Shown here in pieces: positions 1-8,900 of a DNA stretch of 64,000 nucleotides. Location: assembly GCF_014287585.1 (NCBI RefSeq), contig NZ_JACOOJ010000022.1, forward strand, positions 1-64,000, given 5' to 3'. The notes below the pieces were generated by a model. That model worked only from the letters and a program-made list of their open reading frames with translations, was not told the DNA's origin and searched no databases. This DNA is from Parabacteroides hominis. Lineage in GTDB: Bacteria > Bacteroidota > Bacteroidia > Bacteroidales > Tannerellaceae. How positions within the stretch are numbered: the stretch's first letter is position 1; the number at the start of each line of letters is the position of its first letter. Both the position numbers and the translations under genes were made by a program.

Positions 1-1006
1 AACAAGGTATATCATGGAATAGAATACTTGTAAAAAACGCAAGCTCATCAATGAGTAAGGAGCAGCCCCTTGTTAAATTTGCACTTTCTGATTTTTGTTC
101 TGAATTTTCTTGTATCTTTACAATCTGCACAGCTTAATGATTTTGTCCATATTTTTTGTTTGCACTTATAATATAGACTTTTATTTTTTAAGCTGTGCTA
201 TTTTATTAATCAAATACACTAAAAGCAACCATACAGCAAATGTGAACAAGACCCAATCGGATTAGTAACCCATGTTTTGGGAATACTATTGCGGGTAATA
301 TTTTTTAACATTACAAAATGCACTGCCTTACCTCAATAAAGATAATAAAATGATACTTGCACAAAACTGCATTTCCGTATTGCTTAGGCACAAATTCAAA
401 TAAAGTCAATTATTATTTCACAAGAACGAATTTTACAATATCCCCCGTTTTTTCTATTTCAAATAAAAAACCAGACGTTTTCAAATTGACTTTTACACAC
501 CGAAACGGCGCTTTTCGTAACATACACACAAACGGTCCGCTTGGAGGATGAAAAAAGCCGGCTGTTTGTCAATCTTTTTGCCGGGATTTCCTACATTCCG
601 GCAAAGCTAAACTCCCGGAGAATCGAATATCCGGGGAAACAAGGGGGAGAGTAAAGGAATACGGATAAAAATCCGAGGGTATTTTCAAGGATTCGGAACC
701 CCGTTTCCACGATGACCGTCTTCATCGCCGTGAGGACGGACTTCATCGCTCCGAAGTGCCGACTTCCTCCTATACGAAGACGGTCGTCATGGCAGTGAAG
801 ACCGTCTTCATGGGAAAAAACTGCGCACCTCGTAGAAACGGCCTTTTCTCAACCTCTTTTTTCACTGAAAACAGGACTCTGAAGAACGTTTATCAAAAGC
901 CGGATTTTGCAATTTCAGATTGTTTTTGACAATAAGGGTACTCGCCGGACAATTGTTTTCTAAAAAACCACAAAGCTCTATCCATTCAACATCTTGCAGC
1001 TCCAAT
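1..1006. other. Gene-free region with repeated hairpin words
   Basis: I see no convincing gene here; a 64-codon open frame at 357-551 has no family resemblance and no promoter. Two kinds of structure are visible. An exact 11-bp inverted repeat (gcacagcttaa, 127-137, with its complement at 188-198) brackets an AT-rich 50-nt loop. Between about 711 and 812 a word related to accgtcttcat occurs several times in both orientations (715-725 and 801-811 direct, 776-790 inverted), so the segment can fold into alternative hairpins. The purpose is unknown. Confidence 0.6.
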
Positions 1007-1816
1007 TTATAGTTTTTGCCCCGTTACTGTTATCGAATAAACCCCTACATTTCCCGACTTATACTTTTGAATGGTATTTTCATCCAAATGTTCATATAAG
1101 ACTTCATCTGGAATAACAACCGTCTTTGTCCTTTCAATGCATATATCTTTAAAACCAGCTTTTTTTATTTCAGAAAGGTAATCATTTTTCTGAATAGCAC
1201 TGGCAATACATCCGGCATACATGGCTGCATTATCTGTAAACTCTTTTGGAAAAACACCTTCCAGAACCACGTCGGATATGCAAAAATGTCCGCCAGGTTT
1301 CAATACACGATAAATCTCTTTAAAAATAAGATCTTTCTGAGGAAGTAAATTTAATACACAATTACTGACTATCACATCTGCGACATTATCATCCAAAGGC
1401 ATATTCTCGATGTCCCCTTCGATGAACCGGATATTCGTATATCCGCGCTTACATGCGTTAGCACGCGCTTTCGCTATCATTTGGGGAGAAAAATCAATGC
1501 CAATGACGTTACCGCTTTCACCAGTTTCCGCACGGGCAATAAAACAATCATTTCCCGCTCCTGATCCTAAATCGACAACTGTATCGCCTTCTTTGATTCT
1601 GGCATATCGAGTAGGCAAACCACACCCGACTCCCAAGTCCGCATCTGGCTCATATCCTTCCAGATTTTTATAATTTTCACTCATGATCGTAAATATCCGC
1701 TTCGAAGAATTCGCAGGGTTTACGCCACAACAGCAGCTTTTTAAAGCCTCTGCATTTAATGCAAGCTCACTATACCGTTGCTTCACTAATTCTTTTAAAT
1801 CTCGATTTTCTTTCAT
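1007..1816 (-). CDS. arsM: Arsenite methyltransferase ArsM
   Basis: A 269-aa cytosolic S-adenosylmethionine-dependent methyltransferase expected to convert As(III) to methylated arsenicals. The SAM-binding motif VDLGSGAGNDC lies at residues 81-91, followed by the acidic GIDFS strand at 106-110. Cysteines at about 65 (GVGCG), 153 (SNC) and 203 (AGC) match the three thiolate ligands that hold arsenite in the ArsM family, and an additional CCC cluster sits at 28-30. The length is normal for bacterial ArsM. It lies 82 nt downstream of arsR on the same strand, with an inverted-repeat operator in between, so arsenite-controlled expression by the neighbour is likely. No arsenite efflux or reductase gene is next to it in this window. 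Confidence 0.93.
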   Translation of the reverse strand: MKENRDLKELVKQRYSELALNAEALKSCCCGVNPANSSKRIFTIMSENYKNLEGYEPDADLGVGCGLPTRYARIKEGDTVVDLGSGAGNDCFIARAETGESGNVIGIDFSPQMIAKARANACKRGYTNIRFIEGDIENMPLDDNVADVIVSNCVLNLLPQKDLIFKEIYRVLKPGGHFCISDVVLEGVFPKEFTDNAAMYAGCIASAIQKNDYLSEIKKAGFKDICIERTKTVVIPDEVLYEHLDENTIQKYKSGNVGVYSITVTGQKL

Positions 1817-1859
1817 TTCACTTCTATTATCTGTTATAACTCAACTATCCATATTTATA

Positions 1860-1875
1860 TTCGTAAAATTACGAA
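1860..1875. promoter_or_regulatory. Probable ArsR operator upstream of arsM
   Basis: TTCGTAAAATTACGAA is a perfect 7-2-7 inverted repeat in the arsR-arsM gap. A related imperfect repeat stands in front of arsR, which suggests both are bound by the same dimeric regulator. Binding is inferred. Confidence 0.7.
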
Positions 1876-1898
1876 CATCGATTTCAAAAAAAGTGCTG

Positions 1899-2225
1899 TT
1901 ATCTACAGCACGATGCTTCGGAACATTTACAACTGTCCCAAAAAACAGTAAATAAACTGCGAGCAAGCGCCCAATTTTCACGGTTGATACAATACCGAAC
2001 TTTTGGCGTCTCGATCTCTCCTTGAATTAAACCTGCATCTTTCAATTCTTTAAGATGCTGGGAAACAGTTGCTTTTGCAATGGGTAGTTCCTCATGTATA
2101 TCTCCAAAGAAACAACTATCCTGTTTTGCTAAAAAAATAAGGACAGCCATCCGAGCCGGATGACCCATCGCTTTAGCAAAACGGGCCATCTGCTCCTGCT
2201 CTACTGTATATTGTTTTTCTTTCAT
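1899..2225 (-). CDS. arsR: ArsR-family arsenic-responsive repressor
   Basis: A 108-aa winged-helix regulator of the ArsR/SmtB type. The HTH covers roughly residues 40-65 (AKATVSQHLKELKDAGL). A C-terminal cysteine cluster (CKCSEASCC, Cys 99, 101, 106, 107) is a plausible As(III) sensor, different from the classic CxC in helix alpha-3 of the E. coli-type proteins. I chose the ATG at 2225 rather than an in-frame ATG at 2285, because the longer form would place the inverted repeat at 2250-2266 inside the coding region and adds a tail not typical of the family. It probably represses itself and arsM. Confidence 0.9.
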   Translation of the reverse strand: MKEKQYTVEQEQMARFAKAMGHPARMAVLIFLAKQDSCFFGDIHEELPIAKATVSQHLKELKDAGLIQGEIETPKVRYCINRENWALARSLFTVFWDSCKCSEASCCR

Positions 2226-2249
2226 ATCCAATATTCCATTTTGTTTGTT

Positions 2250-2266
2250 GTTCGCAAAACTACGAA
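2250..2266. promoter_or_regulatory. Probable ArsR operator upstream of arsR
   Basis: GTTCGCAAAACTACGAAC carries GTTCG/CGAAC arms like the perfect repeat at 1860-1875. It lies about 25 nt upstream of the preferred arsR start, a position that suits autorepression. Confidence 0.6.
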
Positions 2267-2347
2267 CTATTTTTTCAAATGGCAATACTAAATGAGTTCT
2301 ATTACGGATTATTCAAAAAAGGTAACAGATCATCTCCGGCTTTTTCA

Positions 2348-2355
2348 TACTTTTG
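2348..2355 (+). promoter_or_regulatory. -7 box for the AsmA-like gene
   Basis: TACTTTTG fits the Bacteroidetes -7 consensus TAnnTTTG and lies 39 nt before the start codon of the AsmA-like gene. No clear -33 element is seen. Confidence 0.5.
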
Positions 2356-2394
2356 TAGTATATAATTCTTGACAAAAACATACATGAGATAGAT

Positions 2395-5300
2395 ATGAAA
2401 AGGAAAAAGAAAATACTGACGATCATCGTCTTGGCTGTTGTTACCCTGATATTCATACTCCCGGCTATCGGGTTCAGCATTCTGAACTGGGGCGTGTTGC
2501 CGCCGGAGAAACTGACTCCGCTGGTTATCGAGCAGGCCAACAAGTTCATCGACGCGCATTTGGATTGCGAACGGGTGGAACTGACCTATTTCGAAACCTA
2601 TCCTTATTTAGGCGTGAAACTGACAAACGGCCACCTGATCTCGCACGCAGCCGAAGATTCGACGACCCATGACGAAGAACTGGCGATCCCTTCCGATTCG
2701 CTGCTTGCTTTCAGCCGGGCAACCGTGTCTTTGCAACCGCTCGATTACCTTTTCGGCGGCAAGATCACCATCAAGGACTTTTCCATCGAGAACCCGCGTT
2801 TCTACGGATTCGTCAATAAAAACGGACGTGCGAACTGGGATATCTACGAAAGTGAGACGGATTCGACAGAAGACGATGCTGGCAAAAAGCCCTTGCCTCC
2901 TATCGACCTGCAAAAGGTACGCATTTACGGAGGGCATTTCACGTATGACGACCGCCAGGCAGACCTTTTTACCGAAATTCAGGGTTTCTTCGTACGCCTC
3001 GACGGTTCATTGGCGGGAGGAGCCAATACGCTCGATTTTGAAACGGGCTGTTCATCCCTTTTATTCAGCAACCCGACTTATACGCTGAAGAACGACTTGT
3101 CGCTTCGTCTCAAAAGCCGGTTGGTACTCGCCGAACATTACAATTCGATCACCTTGAAAGATGCGGAATTGATGGTAAACAATCTGCCTTTCACTGCCGA
3201 CGGCGCCATACGCCACTTTCCGGAAGACCAGCGCACCCGTATCGATATGGACATGGGATTGAAAATCTCGGATATGAACGATCTGCTGAAATTCATTCCC
3301 GATGCTTATTTCCAAAATCGCGATAAGACACTGGCGGAAGGTTCGATCCTTATGGAAGGAAGCATTCACGGTTTCTTAGGGGATAGTATCGTGCCTAACG
3401 TGAACCTGTGTTGCAAGATAGAAAACGGTTCCTATCATATCAAGGATATCAAGCAAGGTATCGACACGCTGGAGATGGACCTGGATATCCATCTGAACGG
3501 GCCTTTCCCGGATTCTTCTTTCGTCTCGCTCGAACAACTCACGATGAAAGGGCTCAACACTTCATTGGATATGCAGGCCAAAGTAACCAACCTGTTCAGG
3601 AATCCGGCTGTCCAGGTCGGAATGAAAGGAAAGGTGGACTTCACCCGGTTGGGACAGGAATTCCTCAATCCGGACACGCTGTTGGTGGAAGGTGTAATGG
3701 ATGCAGACCTGTCGACAACCTTTACCGTGAATGACCTTGCCGAAAGCCGTTTCGGCAAGGTACACAGTTCGGGAAAACTCAGTATTGACAAACTGAAAGC
3801 ATTCAGCCAACCGCTCGGCATGGATATTTTCATTTCCGGCGCCCATCTGGCAATCGACACGACACATCAGAAAAGCCTCTACATCGAATCGCAAAACCTG
3901 ATGCGGATGACAATGGGAATAGACAGCCTGAACTTCAAATATAAAGATGAAATCAGCACAAACATAAGCAAATTGGAGATGCTTGCACAGACCTCGCCTG
4001 TTATCGACACGACAGCCGTCATACCGATAACCGGACGATTGGCTTTCGGCCATCTGAGAACCCGCACGGCCGATTCCGTCTGGATCGTGGCAGGACGCTC
4101 CGAACTGAAGGGCGGCATCAAACCGTCGGCATCCGACAAACTGGTCCCGACTGCTGCCGCCGTCATTTCGATCGACACGCTGAAATACATCAGCGTACCT
4201 TTACGGACAGGACTCTCCCTGACGGAAAGTTCGTTTACGATCGAAGCCCTCCCCTACCGGGATGCACGGCGCCAGCAGATGGCAAACCGGCAACGGCGCA
4301 CGCTGACCGACGAACAACGTGCTCGCCTGGCTGAAAGGAGAAAGAACATGGCCGGGAAAACCGCCGCCGGCGACAGTACCGAGACAGAAGGTCAATTCCT
4401 GCGCAAATGGGAAGCACGGGGCAGCATCTCTTTCAAACAAATGCGCGGGTTCAGCCGCATGTTTCCGCTCCCGATGTGGATGGAGCCGACGACAATGAAG
4501 TTCAACACAAACGACATCACATTGACAGACGCCCGCCTGCATCTCGGCAAAAGCAATTTTACCCTTAACGGCGAGATCAGCCAGATCCGAAGGGCGATGC
4601 TCCGCGGAGGAAAATTGAAAGGAGATTTCAATCTAAGCTCAGACTATATCGATTGTAACCAGTTGATGCAGGCAGTCAACAACGGCATGCAATATGCGGA
4701 AAACTCGGACCTGCAGATACTCAGTGATGAAAATATAGCACAGCTCAATACCGAATCGCTTCAGGATAGTATCGCGCAAACGGAAATCGACACGACCGGC
4801 CAATTATTTGTTCTTCCGGCCTTTCTCGACATGGCTCTCCATACGAACGCGAAACGTATCGATTTCAAGGATCTGGAATTAGAGAACGTTGTAGGCGAAA
4901 TTGTCCTGCGCGATCAGAGTATCAACCTGAGCAAGCTCAATATACAATCCAATATGGGGAATGGAAATCTGACAATGGTCTACCGGGCTAAGAACGGACA
5001 GGAGGCGACCGCCGGTTTAGACCTCGATATGGAAGATGTGAAGGTGGAAAAGTTGATCGCCCTCTTCCCTTCCATCGACACATTAGTCCCGATGCTCCGT
5101 TCGTTCGAAGGTGTCTTGGATTGCCAGGTCACGGCTACTTGCAAGATGGATTCGACCATGTCTCTCATTATGCCGTCCATTAACTCGTCTTGCTATCTAC
5201 ACGGGAACAATATGGTACTGCTCGATGGAGAAACATTTACCGAAATATCCAAAACGCTGATGTTCAAAAACAAGAAACGGAATATGATAGACAGTATTTC

Positions 5301-5676
5301 GGTAGACCTTGCCATCAAAGACAATAAGATCGAAGTCTTCCCATTCTTAGTGGAGATGGATCGTTACAAAGTGGCTGTCGGCGGAACGCATAATTTGGAC
5401 ATGACGTTCAATTACCATCTATCGGTACTCAAATCGCCCGTTCCTTTCAAATTAGGAATCGACATCACCGGCAACCTGGATGATTTCAAATATAAGATCA
5501 CGAAATGTAAATACAAGGATATATTCAAGCCGGCCAAGCAAGCGGAACTGGACAGCACACGCAAGAATATCCGGAAAGATATACGCGACGCAGTACGCAA
5601 ACAGATCGAGGAAGCTGCGCCGGAGTTAGGGAAAAACTTAGCTTTGGTAAAGGCTGCAGAGGAAAGGGAACCTTAA
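2395..5676 (+). CDS. AsmA-family envelope protein
   Basis: A 1093-aa protein with one N-terminal membrane anchor (about residues 6-27, ILTIIVLAVVTLIFILPAIG) and a long periplasmic region rich in beta strands, typical of the AsmA/TamB-like bridge proteins that act between inner and outer membrane, where relatives help phospholipid transport or outer-membrane assembly. An alternating pattern with repeated short phrases (for example SIDTL and TLDF-like strands) runs throughout, and a basic Arg/Gln-rich stretch (RRQQMANRQRR) sits near residue 635. The C-terminus is strongly charged. The stop overlaps the end of convergent rfbB by 4 nt. Substrate unknown. Confidence 0.85.
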   Translation: MKRKKKILTIIVLAVVTLIFILPAIGFSILNWGVLPPEKLTPLVIEQANKFIDAHLDCERVELTYFETYPYLGVKLTNGHLISHAAEDSTTHDEELAIPSDSLLAFSRATVSLQPLDYLFGGKITIKDFSIENPRFYGFVNKNGRANWDIYESETDSTEDDAGKKPLPPIDLQKVRIYGGHFTYDDRQADLFTEIQGFFVRLDGSLAGGANTLDFETGCSSLLFSNPTYTLKNDLSLRLKSRLVLAEHYNSITLKDAELMVNNLPFTADGAIRHFPEDQRTRIDMDMGLKISDMNDLLKFIPDAYFQNRDKTLAEGSILMEGSIHGFLGDSIVPNVNLCCKIENGSYHIKDIKQGIDTLEMDLDIHLNGPFPDSSFVSLEQLTMKGLNTSLDMQAKVTNLFRNPAVQVGMKGKVDFTRLGQEFLNPDTLLVEGVMDADLSTTFTVNDLAESRFGKVHSSGKLSIDKLKAFSQPLGMDIFISGAHLAIDTTHQKSLYIESQNLMRMTMGIDSLNFKYKDEISTNISKLEMLAQTSPVIDTTAVIPITGRLAFGHLRTRTADSVWIVAGRSELKGGIKPSASDKLVPTAAAVISIDTLKYISVPLRTGLSLTESSFTIEALPYRDARRQQMANRQRRTLTDEQRARLAERRKNMAGKTAAGDSTETEGQFLRKWEARGSISFKQMRGFSRMFPLPMWMEPTTMKFNTNDITLTDARLHLGKSNFTLNGEISQIRRAMLRGGKLKGDFNLSSDYIDCNQLMQAVNNGMQYAENSDLQILSDENIAQLNTESLQDSIAQTEIDTTGQLFVLPAFLDMALHTNAKRIDFKDLELENVVGEIVLRDQSINLSKLNIQSNMGNGNLTMVYRAKNGQEATAGLDLDMEDVKVEKLIALFPSIDTLVPMLRSFEGVLDCQVTATCKMDSTMSLIMPSINSSCYLHGNNMVLLDGETFTEISKTLMFKNKKRNMIDSISVDLAIKDNKIEVFPFLVEMDRYKVAVGGTHNLDMTFNYHLSVLKSPVPFKLGIDITGNLDDFKYKITKCKYKDIFKPAKQAELDSTRKNIRKDIRDAVRKQIEEAAPELGKNLALVKAAEEREP

Positions 5677-6812
5677 CGGTTCCCGTACATCTGCTCGTAA
5701 TATTTCATATAGTCTCCCCCCGTGATGTCTTCCACCCATTTCTGGTTGTCCAGATACCAGCGGATCGTTTTGACAATACCGATTTCGAAAGAAGTTTCGG
5801 GTGTCCAACCCAGTTCGTTTGTGATCTTTGTCGGATCGATGGCATAACGCTGGTCATGACCCAAACGGTCTTTTACAAAGGTAATCAGGCTTTCGTTGAT
5901 CCAATCGATGGAAATCTGCCCGTCCGCACCGATCTCTTTTTTCTTCAGAATCCGGCGGTATTCGGGTTGTTCCGTCATCAACCGGCGAATGGTACTGATT
6001 GTCAACTTCACGATCTCGATATTCTGCTTCTCGTTATGGCCGCCCACGTTGTAGACCTCCCCTGCCCGTCCCTTATGGATCACCAGGTCGATAGCCTTGC
6101 AGTGGTCTTCCACGTACAGCCAGTCGCGTACATTTGTCCCGTCACCATAAACCGGAAGCGGCTTACCTTCGAGGATGTTTTTAATAATAAGCGGTATCAG
6201 CTTTTCCGGGAAATGATACGGACCGTAGTTGTTGGAACAGCGGGTGATACTGACCGGCATCTTATAAGTTTCGGAGTAAGCCTGTACAAACAGGTCGGCA
6301 CTCGTCTTGGATGCACTGTACGGACTGCGCGGGTCCAGCGGAGTCGTTTCATGGAAATAGCCATCGGCCCCCAAACTACCATACACCTCGTCAGTAGATA
6401 CCTGGTGGAAACGGACACCCTCGCGCCATTCGGGATAACCGGTAGCCGCTTTGCCCGTCACCCAGGCTTTACGGGCGGAATCGAGCAGGTTTTGCGTACC
6501 TAATATATTCGTAACCAGGAAAAGCTGCGGATTCTCGATACTACGGTCCACATGGCTTTCCGCCGCAAAATTAACGACATAATCGAACTGGTATTTGGCA
6601 AAGAGCTCGTCCGTCAACGCACGGTCGCAGATATCACCTTTCACAAACTCGCAACGCTCCCCGTCGATGTCTTCGGCAATCGTTCCGAGATTACCGGCGT
6701 AGGTCAGCAGGTCCAAAACCACAATCTTTATTTCGGGATACTTCGCCAACATGTATTTAATGAAATTAGCGCCTATAAAACCGGCCGCTCCGGTAATCAA
6801 GTAAGTTTTCAT
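5673..6812 (-). CDS. rfbB: dTDP-glucose 4,6-dehydratase RfbB
   Basis: A 379-aa extended short-chain dehydrogenase/reductase that converts dTDP-glucose to dTDP-4-keto-6-deoxyglucose, the second step of dTDP-rhamnose synthesis for surface polysaccharides. The NAD-binding TGAAGFIG motif is at residues 7-14, TDE at 140-142 supplies the dehydratase acid/base pair, and the catalytic YSASK is at 165-169. It lies 22 nt downstream of rfbC and is transcribed with it. rfbA and rfbD are not in this window. Confidence 0.96.
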   Translation of the reverse strand: MKTYLITGAAGFIGANFIKYMLAKYPEIKIVVLDLLTYAGNLGTIAEDIDGERCEFVKGDICDRALTDELFAKYQFDYVVNFAAESHVDRSIENPQLFLVTNILGTQNLLDSARKAWVTGKAATGYPEWREGVRFHQVSTDEVYGSLGADGYFHETTPLDPRSPYSASKTSADLFVQAYSETYKMPVSITRCSNNYGPYHFPEKLIPLIIKNILEGKPLPVYGDGTNVRDWLYVEDHCKAIDLVIHKGRAGEVYNVGGHNEKQNIEIVKLTISTIRRLMTEQPEYRRILKKKEIGADGQISIDWINESLITFVKDRLGHDQRYAIDPTKITNELGWTPETSFEIGIVKTIRWYLDNQKWVEDITGGDYMKYYEQMYGNR

Positions 6813-6834
6813 ATCTGTATTTTTAATTCATAAT

Positions 6835-7392
6835 TCAAAACTCAAAATTTATCTCAGCGTCTTGCAGTAAAGCAGCATTCCTATCTTTATCCGACAAATT
6901 GAGGATAGCCGGTTCCGTGATCTTCCAGTCCACCCCGACCGTCGGATCGTCAAAACGCAATCCGCGCTCATGTGTAGGTGCATAAGGGTTATCGACTTTA
7001 TAAGTAAAAACCGCCTCCTCGCTCAAGACATGGAAACCGTGGGCGAATCCCTGTGGGATAAAAAACTGACGTTTATTCTCATCGGACAACTCGACAGCTA
7101 CATATTTCCCGAATGTCGGAGAACCTTTACGCAAATCGACGGCCACATCCAAAACACATCCTTTTATCACACGTACCAACTTGGACTGCGAGTAAGGAGC
7201 CAACTGGTAATGCAATCCTCTCAACACGCCTTTCGATGAACAAGACTCGTTATCCTGCACAAATTCCACTTTGCCGATATGTTCTTCAAACTCCGCCTTC
7301 TTCCAAGCCTCCATAAAGTAACCGCGTGCATCTTTAAACACTTTCGGTTCAATGATCCACACGCCGGGGATTTCAGTTTCAATATATGTCAT
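6835..7392 (-). CDS. rfbC: dTDP-4-dehydrorhamnose 3,5-epimerase RfbC
   Basis: A 185-aa cupin epimerase (RmlC) acting on dTDP-4-keto-6-deoxyglucose, the product of the neighbouring RfbB. The RGLHYQ motif carries the catalytic histidine, and DVAVDLRKGSPTFG is the family signature. An open frame runs upstream to 7488, but family alignment begins at MTYIETEIPGVW, so I chose the ATG at 7392, which also gives the usual length. A TTACTTTG-like promoter box lies shortly upstream on the minus strand. First gene of an rfbC-rfbB operon. Confidence 0.94.
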   Translation of the reverse strand: MTYIETEIPGVWIIEPKVFKDARGYFMEAWKKAEFEEHIGKVEFVQDNESCSSKGVLRGLHYQLAPYSQSKLVRVIKGCVLDVAVDLRKGSPTFGKYVAVELSDENKRQFFIPQGFAHGFHVLSEEAVFTYKVDNPYAPTHERGLRFDDPTVGVDWKITEPAILNLSDKDRNAALLQDAEINFEF

Positions 7393-7481
7393 TATCTTAT
7401 TGTTTATGCTAATAGATGACAAAGTAACTTCTTTTTCCTTACTTCTCCAAACCTCCCCGAAAACAAAAAGGGAGAAAAAGA

Positions 7482-7513
7482 TTTGCATATTCCAAATATA
7501 TTACCTTTCTTTG
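7482..7513 (+). promoter_or_regulatory. Promoter of the tRNA-Cys genes
   Basis: A TTTG at 7482-7485, a 20-nt spacer and TTTCTTTG at 7506-7513 (one mismatch to TAnnTTTG) form a Bacteroidetes-type promoter 38 nt before the first tRNA-Cys. Confidence 0.55.
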
Positions 7514-7551
7514 CACTCGCAAAACCAGAATGGTTGTTTTTAAAAAGTACT

Positions 7552-7623
7552 GGTTCCTTGGATGAGTGGCTTAGTCAGCGGTCTGCAAAACCGTGTACGG
7601 CGGTTCGAATCCGCCAGGAACCT
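7552..7623 (+). tRNA. tRNA-Cys(GCA) 1
   Basis: A 72-nt cloverleaf. Acceptor GGTTCCT (7552-7558) pairs with AGGAACC (7616-7622); the discriminator is T, as expected for Cys. The anticodon loop CTGCAAA carries GCA, and the T-arm is GGCGG-TTCGAAT-CCGCC. CCA is not encoded. A short AT-rich hairpin follows. Its last 16 bases recur exactly at 34459-34474, which marks it as the attachment site of the large island. Confidence 0.96.
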
Positions 7624-7674
7624 CATGAGGATTATTGTATTTTTTACAATAACTTTTCTTTGAAATATTCGTAT

Positions 7675-7746
7675 GGTGCCTTGGATGAGTGGCTTAGTCA
7701 GTGGTCTGCAAAACCATGTACGGCAGTTCGAATCTGCCAGGCACCT
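7675..7746 (+). tRNA. tRNA-Cys(GCA) 2
   Basis: A 72-nt cloverleaf almost identical to the preceding gene. Acceptor GGTGCCT pairs with AGGCACC, the anticodon is GCA, and the T-arm is GGCAG-TTCGAAT-CTGCC. The compensated changes (GGTTCCT to GGTGCCT, CGG to CAG) show it is kept under selection. It begins 51 nt after tRNA-Cys 1. Its 3' end is the left attachment repeat of the prophage-like element, so it is either a chromosomal duplicate or a tRNA carried by the island. Confidence 0.96.
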
Positions 7747-7783
7747 CACTAAAAACAAAAATGGTACTACATTGGTACTACAA
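7736..7783 (+). repeat. Left attachment repeat (attL)
   Basis: Starts in the acceptor end of tRNA-Cys 2 and ends with two copies of the integrase-type word tggtactaca. It matches 26498-26545 with three mismatches in 48, all in the first 14 bases; the last 34 bases are identical. Confidence 0.8.
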
Positions 7784-7818
7784 AACTCTATTACTTATCT
7801 CGGGTAATAGAGTTTTTT
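7784..7818 (+). terminator. Terminator after the tRNA-Cys genes
   Basis: An 11-bp perfect stem (aactctattac / gtaatagagtt) with a 9-nt loop and a run of T. A similar stem follows the right attachment repeat, so it probably belongs to the element end and replaces the native tRNA terminator. Confidence 0.8.
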
Positions 7819-8283
7819 ATTTTCCAATAGTACATTTATACTATCGCTCCGGCAGAAACCGGAGCAAACTCCAACAGACAAGATAGATCATTCTACTATC
7901 ATGGAGCAGTATATTTCCATACTTTCATCCCGGTTGCTTACCCTATATTCCGCTGATTTTCACCAATGGTCATTTTTGACCTTTGGCTTTCATCCTTTAC
8001 TAAGCCGAAAAATCGGCTTAGCTAATCTTTGAATATAAAGCTGAACACAAAAGTGTGTTCAGTAAAACTAAGGAATTGCTGAAAATTAAGTACTTCTGAC
8101 CTTTCGCCATTTTGGGCTAAAATCTGATAATCAACATATTATATAGGGTTTTACACAAAGCTTTTGCTGCTAAAAAAGAAGGGATGCCCACCGATAAAGC
8201 AAACCTCTTCTTTGCAAGCTTTGTTTTTCATTTCACCAATCACATTTCAAACTTTTAGCAAGTCAAAACCTTATTCTTTGTAT
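7819..8283. other. Left end of element, non-coding, two hairpins
   Basis: No gene is convincing in this stretch. Two neighbouring hairpins are clear: ctaagccga / tcggcttag (8000-8021, 9-bp stem, AAAA loop) and ctgaacac / gtgttcag (8041-8062, 8-bp stem). They may end the leftward transcription of the tiny-gene cluster or serve as integrase or host-factor sites. Confidence 0.5.
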
Positions 8284-8409
8284 ATGTGTACAAAGACACA
8301 ACTCCTAATCCTTGAATGGATGTACTGGTTAGATACATTTGGTTGGGAGAATATTTTTTATTTGATTGATTTCGCATATAACCTCATTGATTTTATGCGA
8401 TTTAACTAA
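8284..8409 (+). CDS. Possible 41-aa peptide
   Basis: A short open frame on the strand opposite to its neighbours, aromatic and hydrophobic. Its segment WENIFYLIDFAYNLIDF resembles YEDVFYWIMFVKDLHDF of another plus-strand mini-gene at 14605-14811 (shared pattern E-[ND]-[IV]-F-Y-x-I-x-F-x4-L-x-D-F). That resemblance is the main support. Function unknown. Confidence 0.25.
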   Translation: MCTKTQLLILEWMYWLDTFGWENIFYLIDFAYNLIDFMRFN

Positions 8410-8452
8410 AAGATTATCAACCCTGTAAAATACAGGGCTGAATTTAATCTGA

Positions 8453-8677
8453 TTACTTTGACAAATCAACAAGCAATTCATTATACCGGGATAGAGTAAC
8501 TAATGTGCTCTTTGCCTTTTCGACATCTTCTTCATCCTGGCTCAACATAAAGCTGGTTGTAATAAAAGACATCGCATCTGCAATCTCTGCCTGGAATTTA
8601 CTTAGCATATCTTCTTCTCTTTCCCTTATCTCATTGATGGAAATAAACGCCCTTTCTGATACTTCAATTGTTTTCAT
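8453..8677 (-). CDS. Small phage protein, cluster member 7
   Basis: A 74-aa acidic helical protein, last of a run of tiny minus-strand genes. It resembles the product of 9433-9663: both have an AMS(I/F) core followed by acidic residues and end in a YNEL(I/L)(T/V)(E/D)LSK tail. Its start overlaps the preceding gene's stop by 14 nt, which suggests translational coupling. I do not recognise a known family. Confidence 0.65.
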   Translation of the reverse strand: MKTIEVSERAFISINEIREREEDMLSKFQAEIADAMSFITTSFMLSQDEEDVEKAKSTLVTLSRYNELLVDLSK

Positions 8678-8900
8678 GATCTATCCCCCAAAATGATTCA
8701 ATAATAATCCCTGCGTTATTTAGCGTAATAAGCATATCCTTTGCTTCATTATCGGTTAATAATTCCTCACTCCAGCTATTAACGACAAACTCTATTATTC
8801 GGTATATGCCGGCTTTATCGGATACTACGGCATCTTTTTCTTGATACCTATCTATCCAACCCTTTGCGTTTTCGGGCACTTCTACTTTAACTTTGTTCAT
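8664..8900 (-). CDS. Small phage protein, cluster member 6
   Basis: 78 aa, beginning MNKVKVEVPENAKGWIDRY, with a predicted mostly helical remainder and no membrane segment. It overlaps the 49-aa membrane protein upstream and the 74-aa protein downstream by 14 nt each. Family not recognised. Confidence 0.65.
   Translation of the reverse strand: MNKVKVEVPENAKGWIDRYQEKDAVVSDKAGIYRIIEFVVNSWSEELLTDNEAKDMLITLNNAGIIIESFWGIDHENN

Noticed and set aside
357..551. A 64-codon plus-strand frame in the first kilobase
   Set aside because: No family resemblance, no promoter box, and low-complexity composition; best treated as chance.
2225..2285. Longer start for arsR at 2285
   Set aside because: It would place the operator-like repeat inside the gene and adds residues not typical of the family.
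7393..7488. Longer start for rfbC
   Set aside because: The extra 32 residues are not RmlC-like, and the promoter box lies inside that stretch.
7552..7746. The two near-identical 72-nt blocks as a repeat or CRISPR-like array
   Set aside because: Both fold as tRNA-Cys with compensated changes. No CRISPR-type array was seen anywhere in the window.
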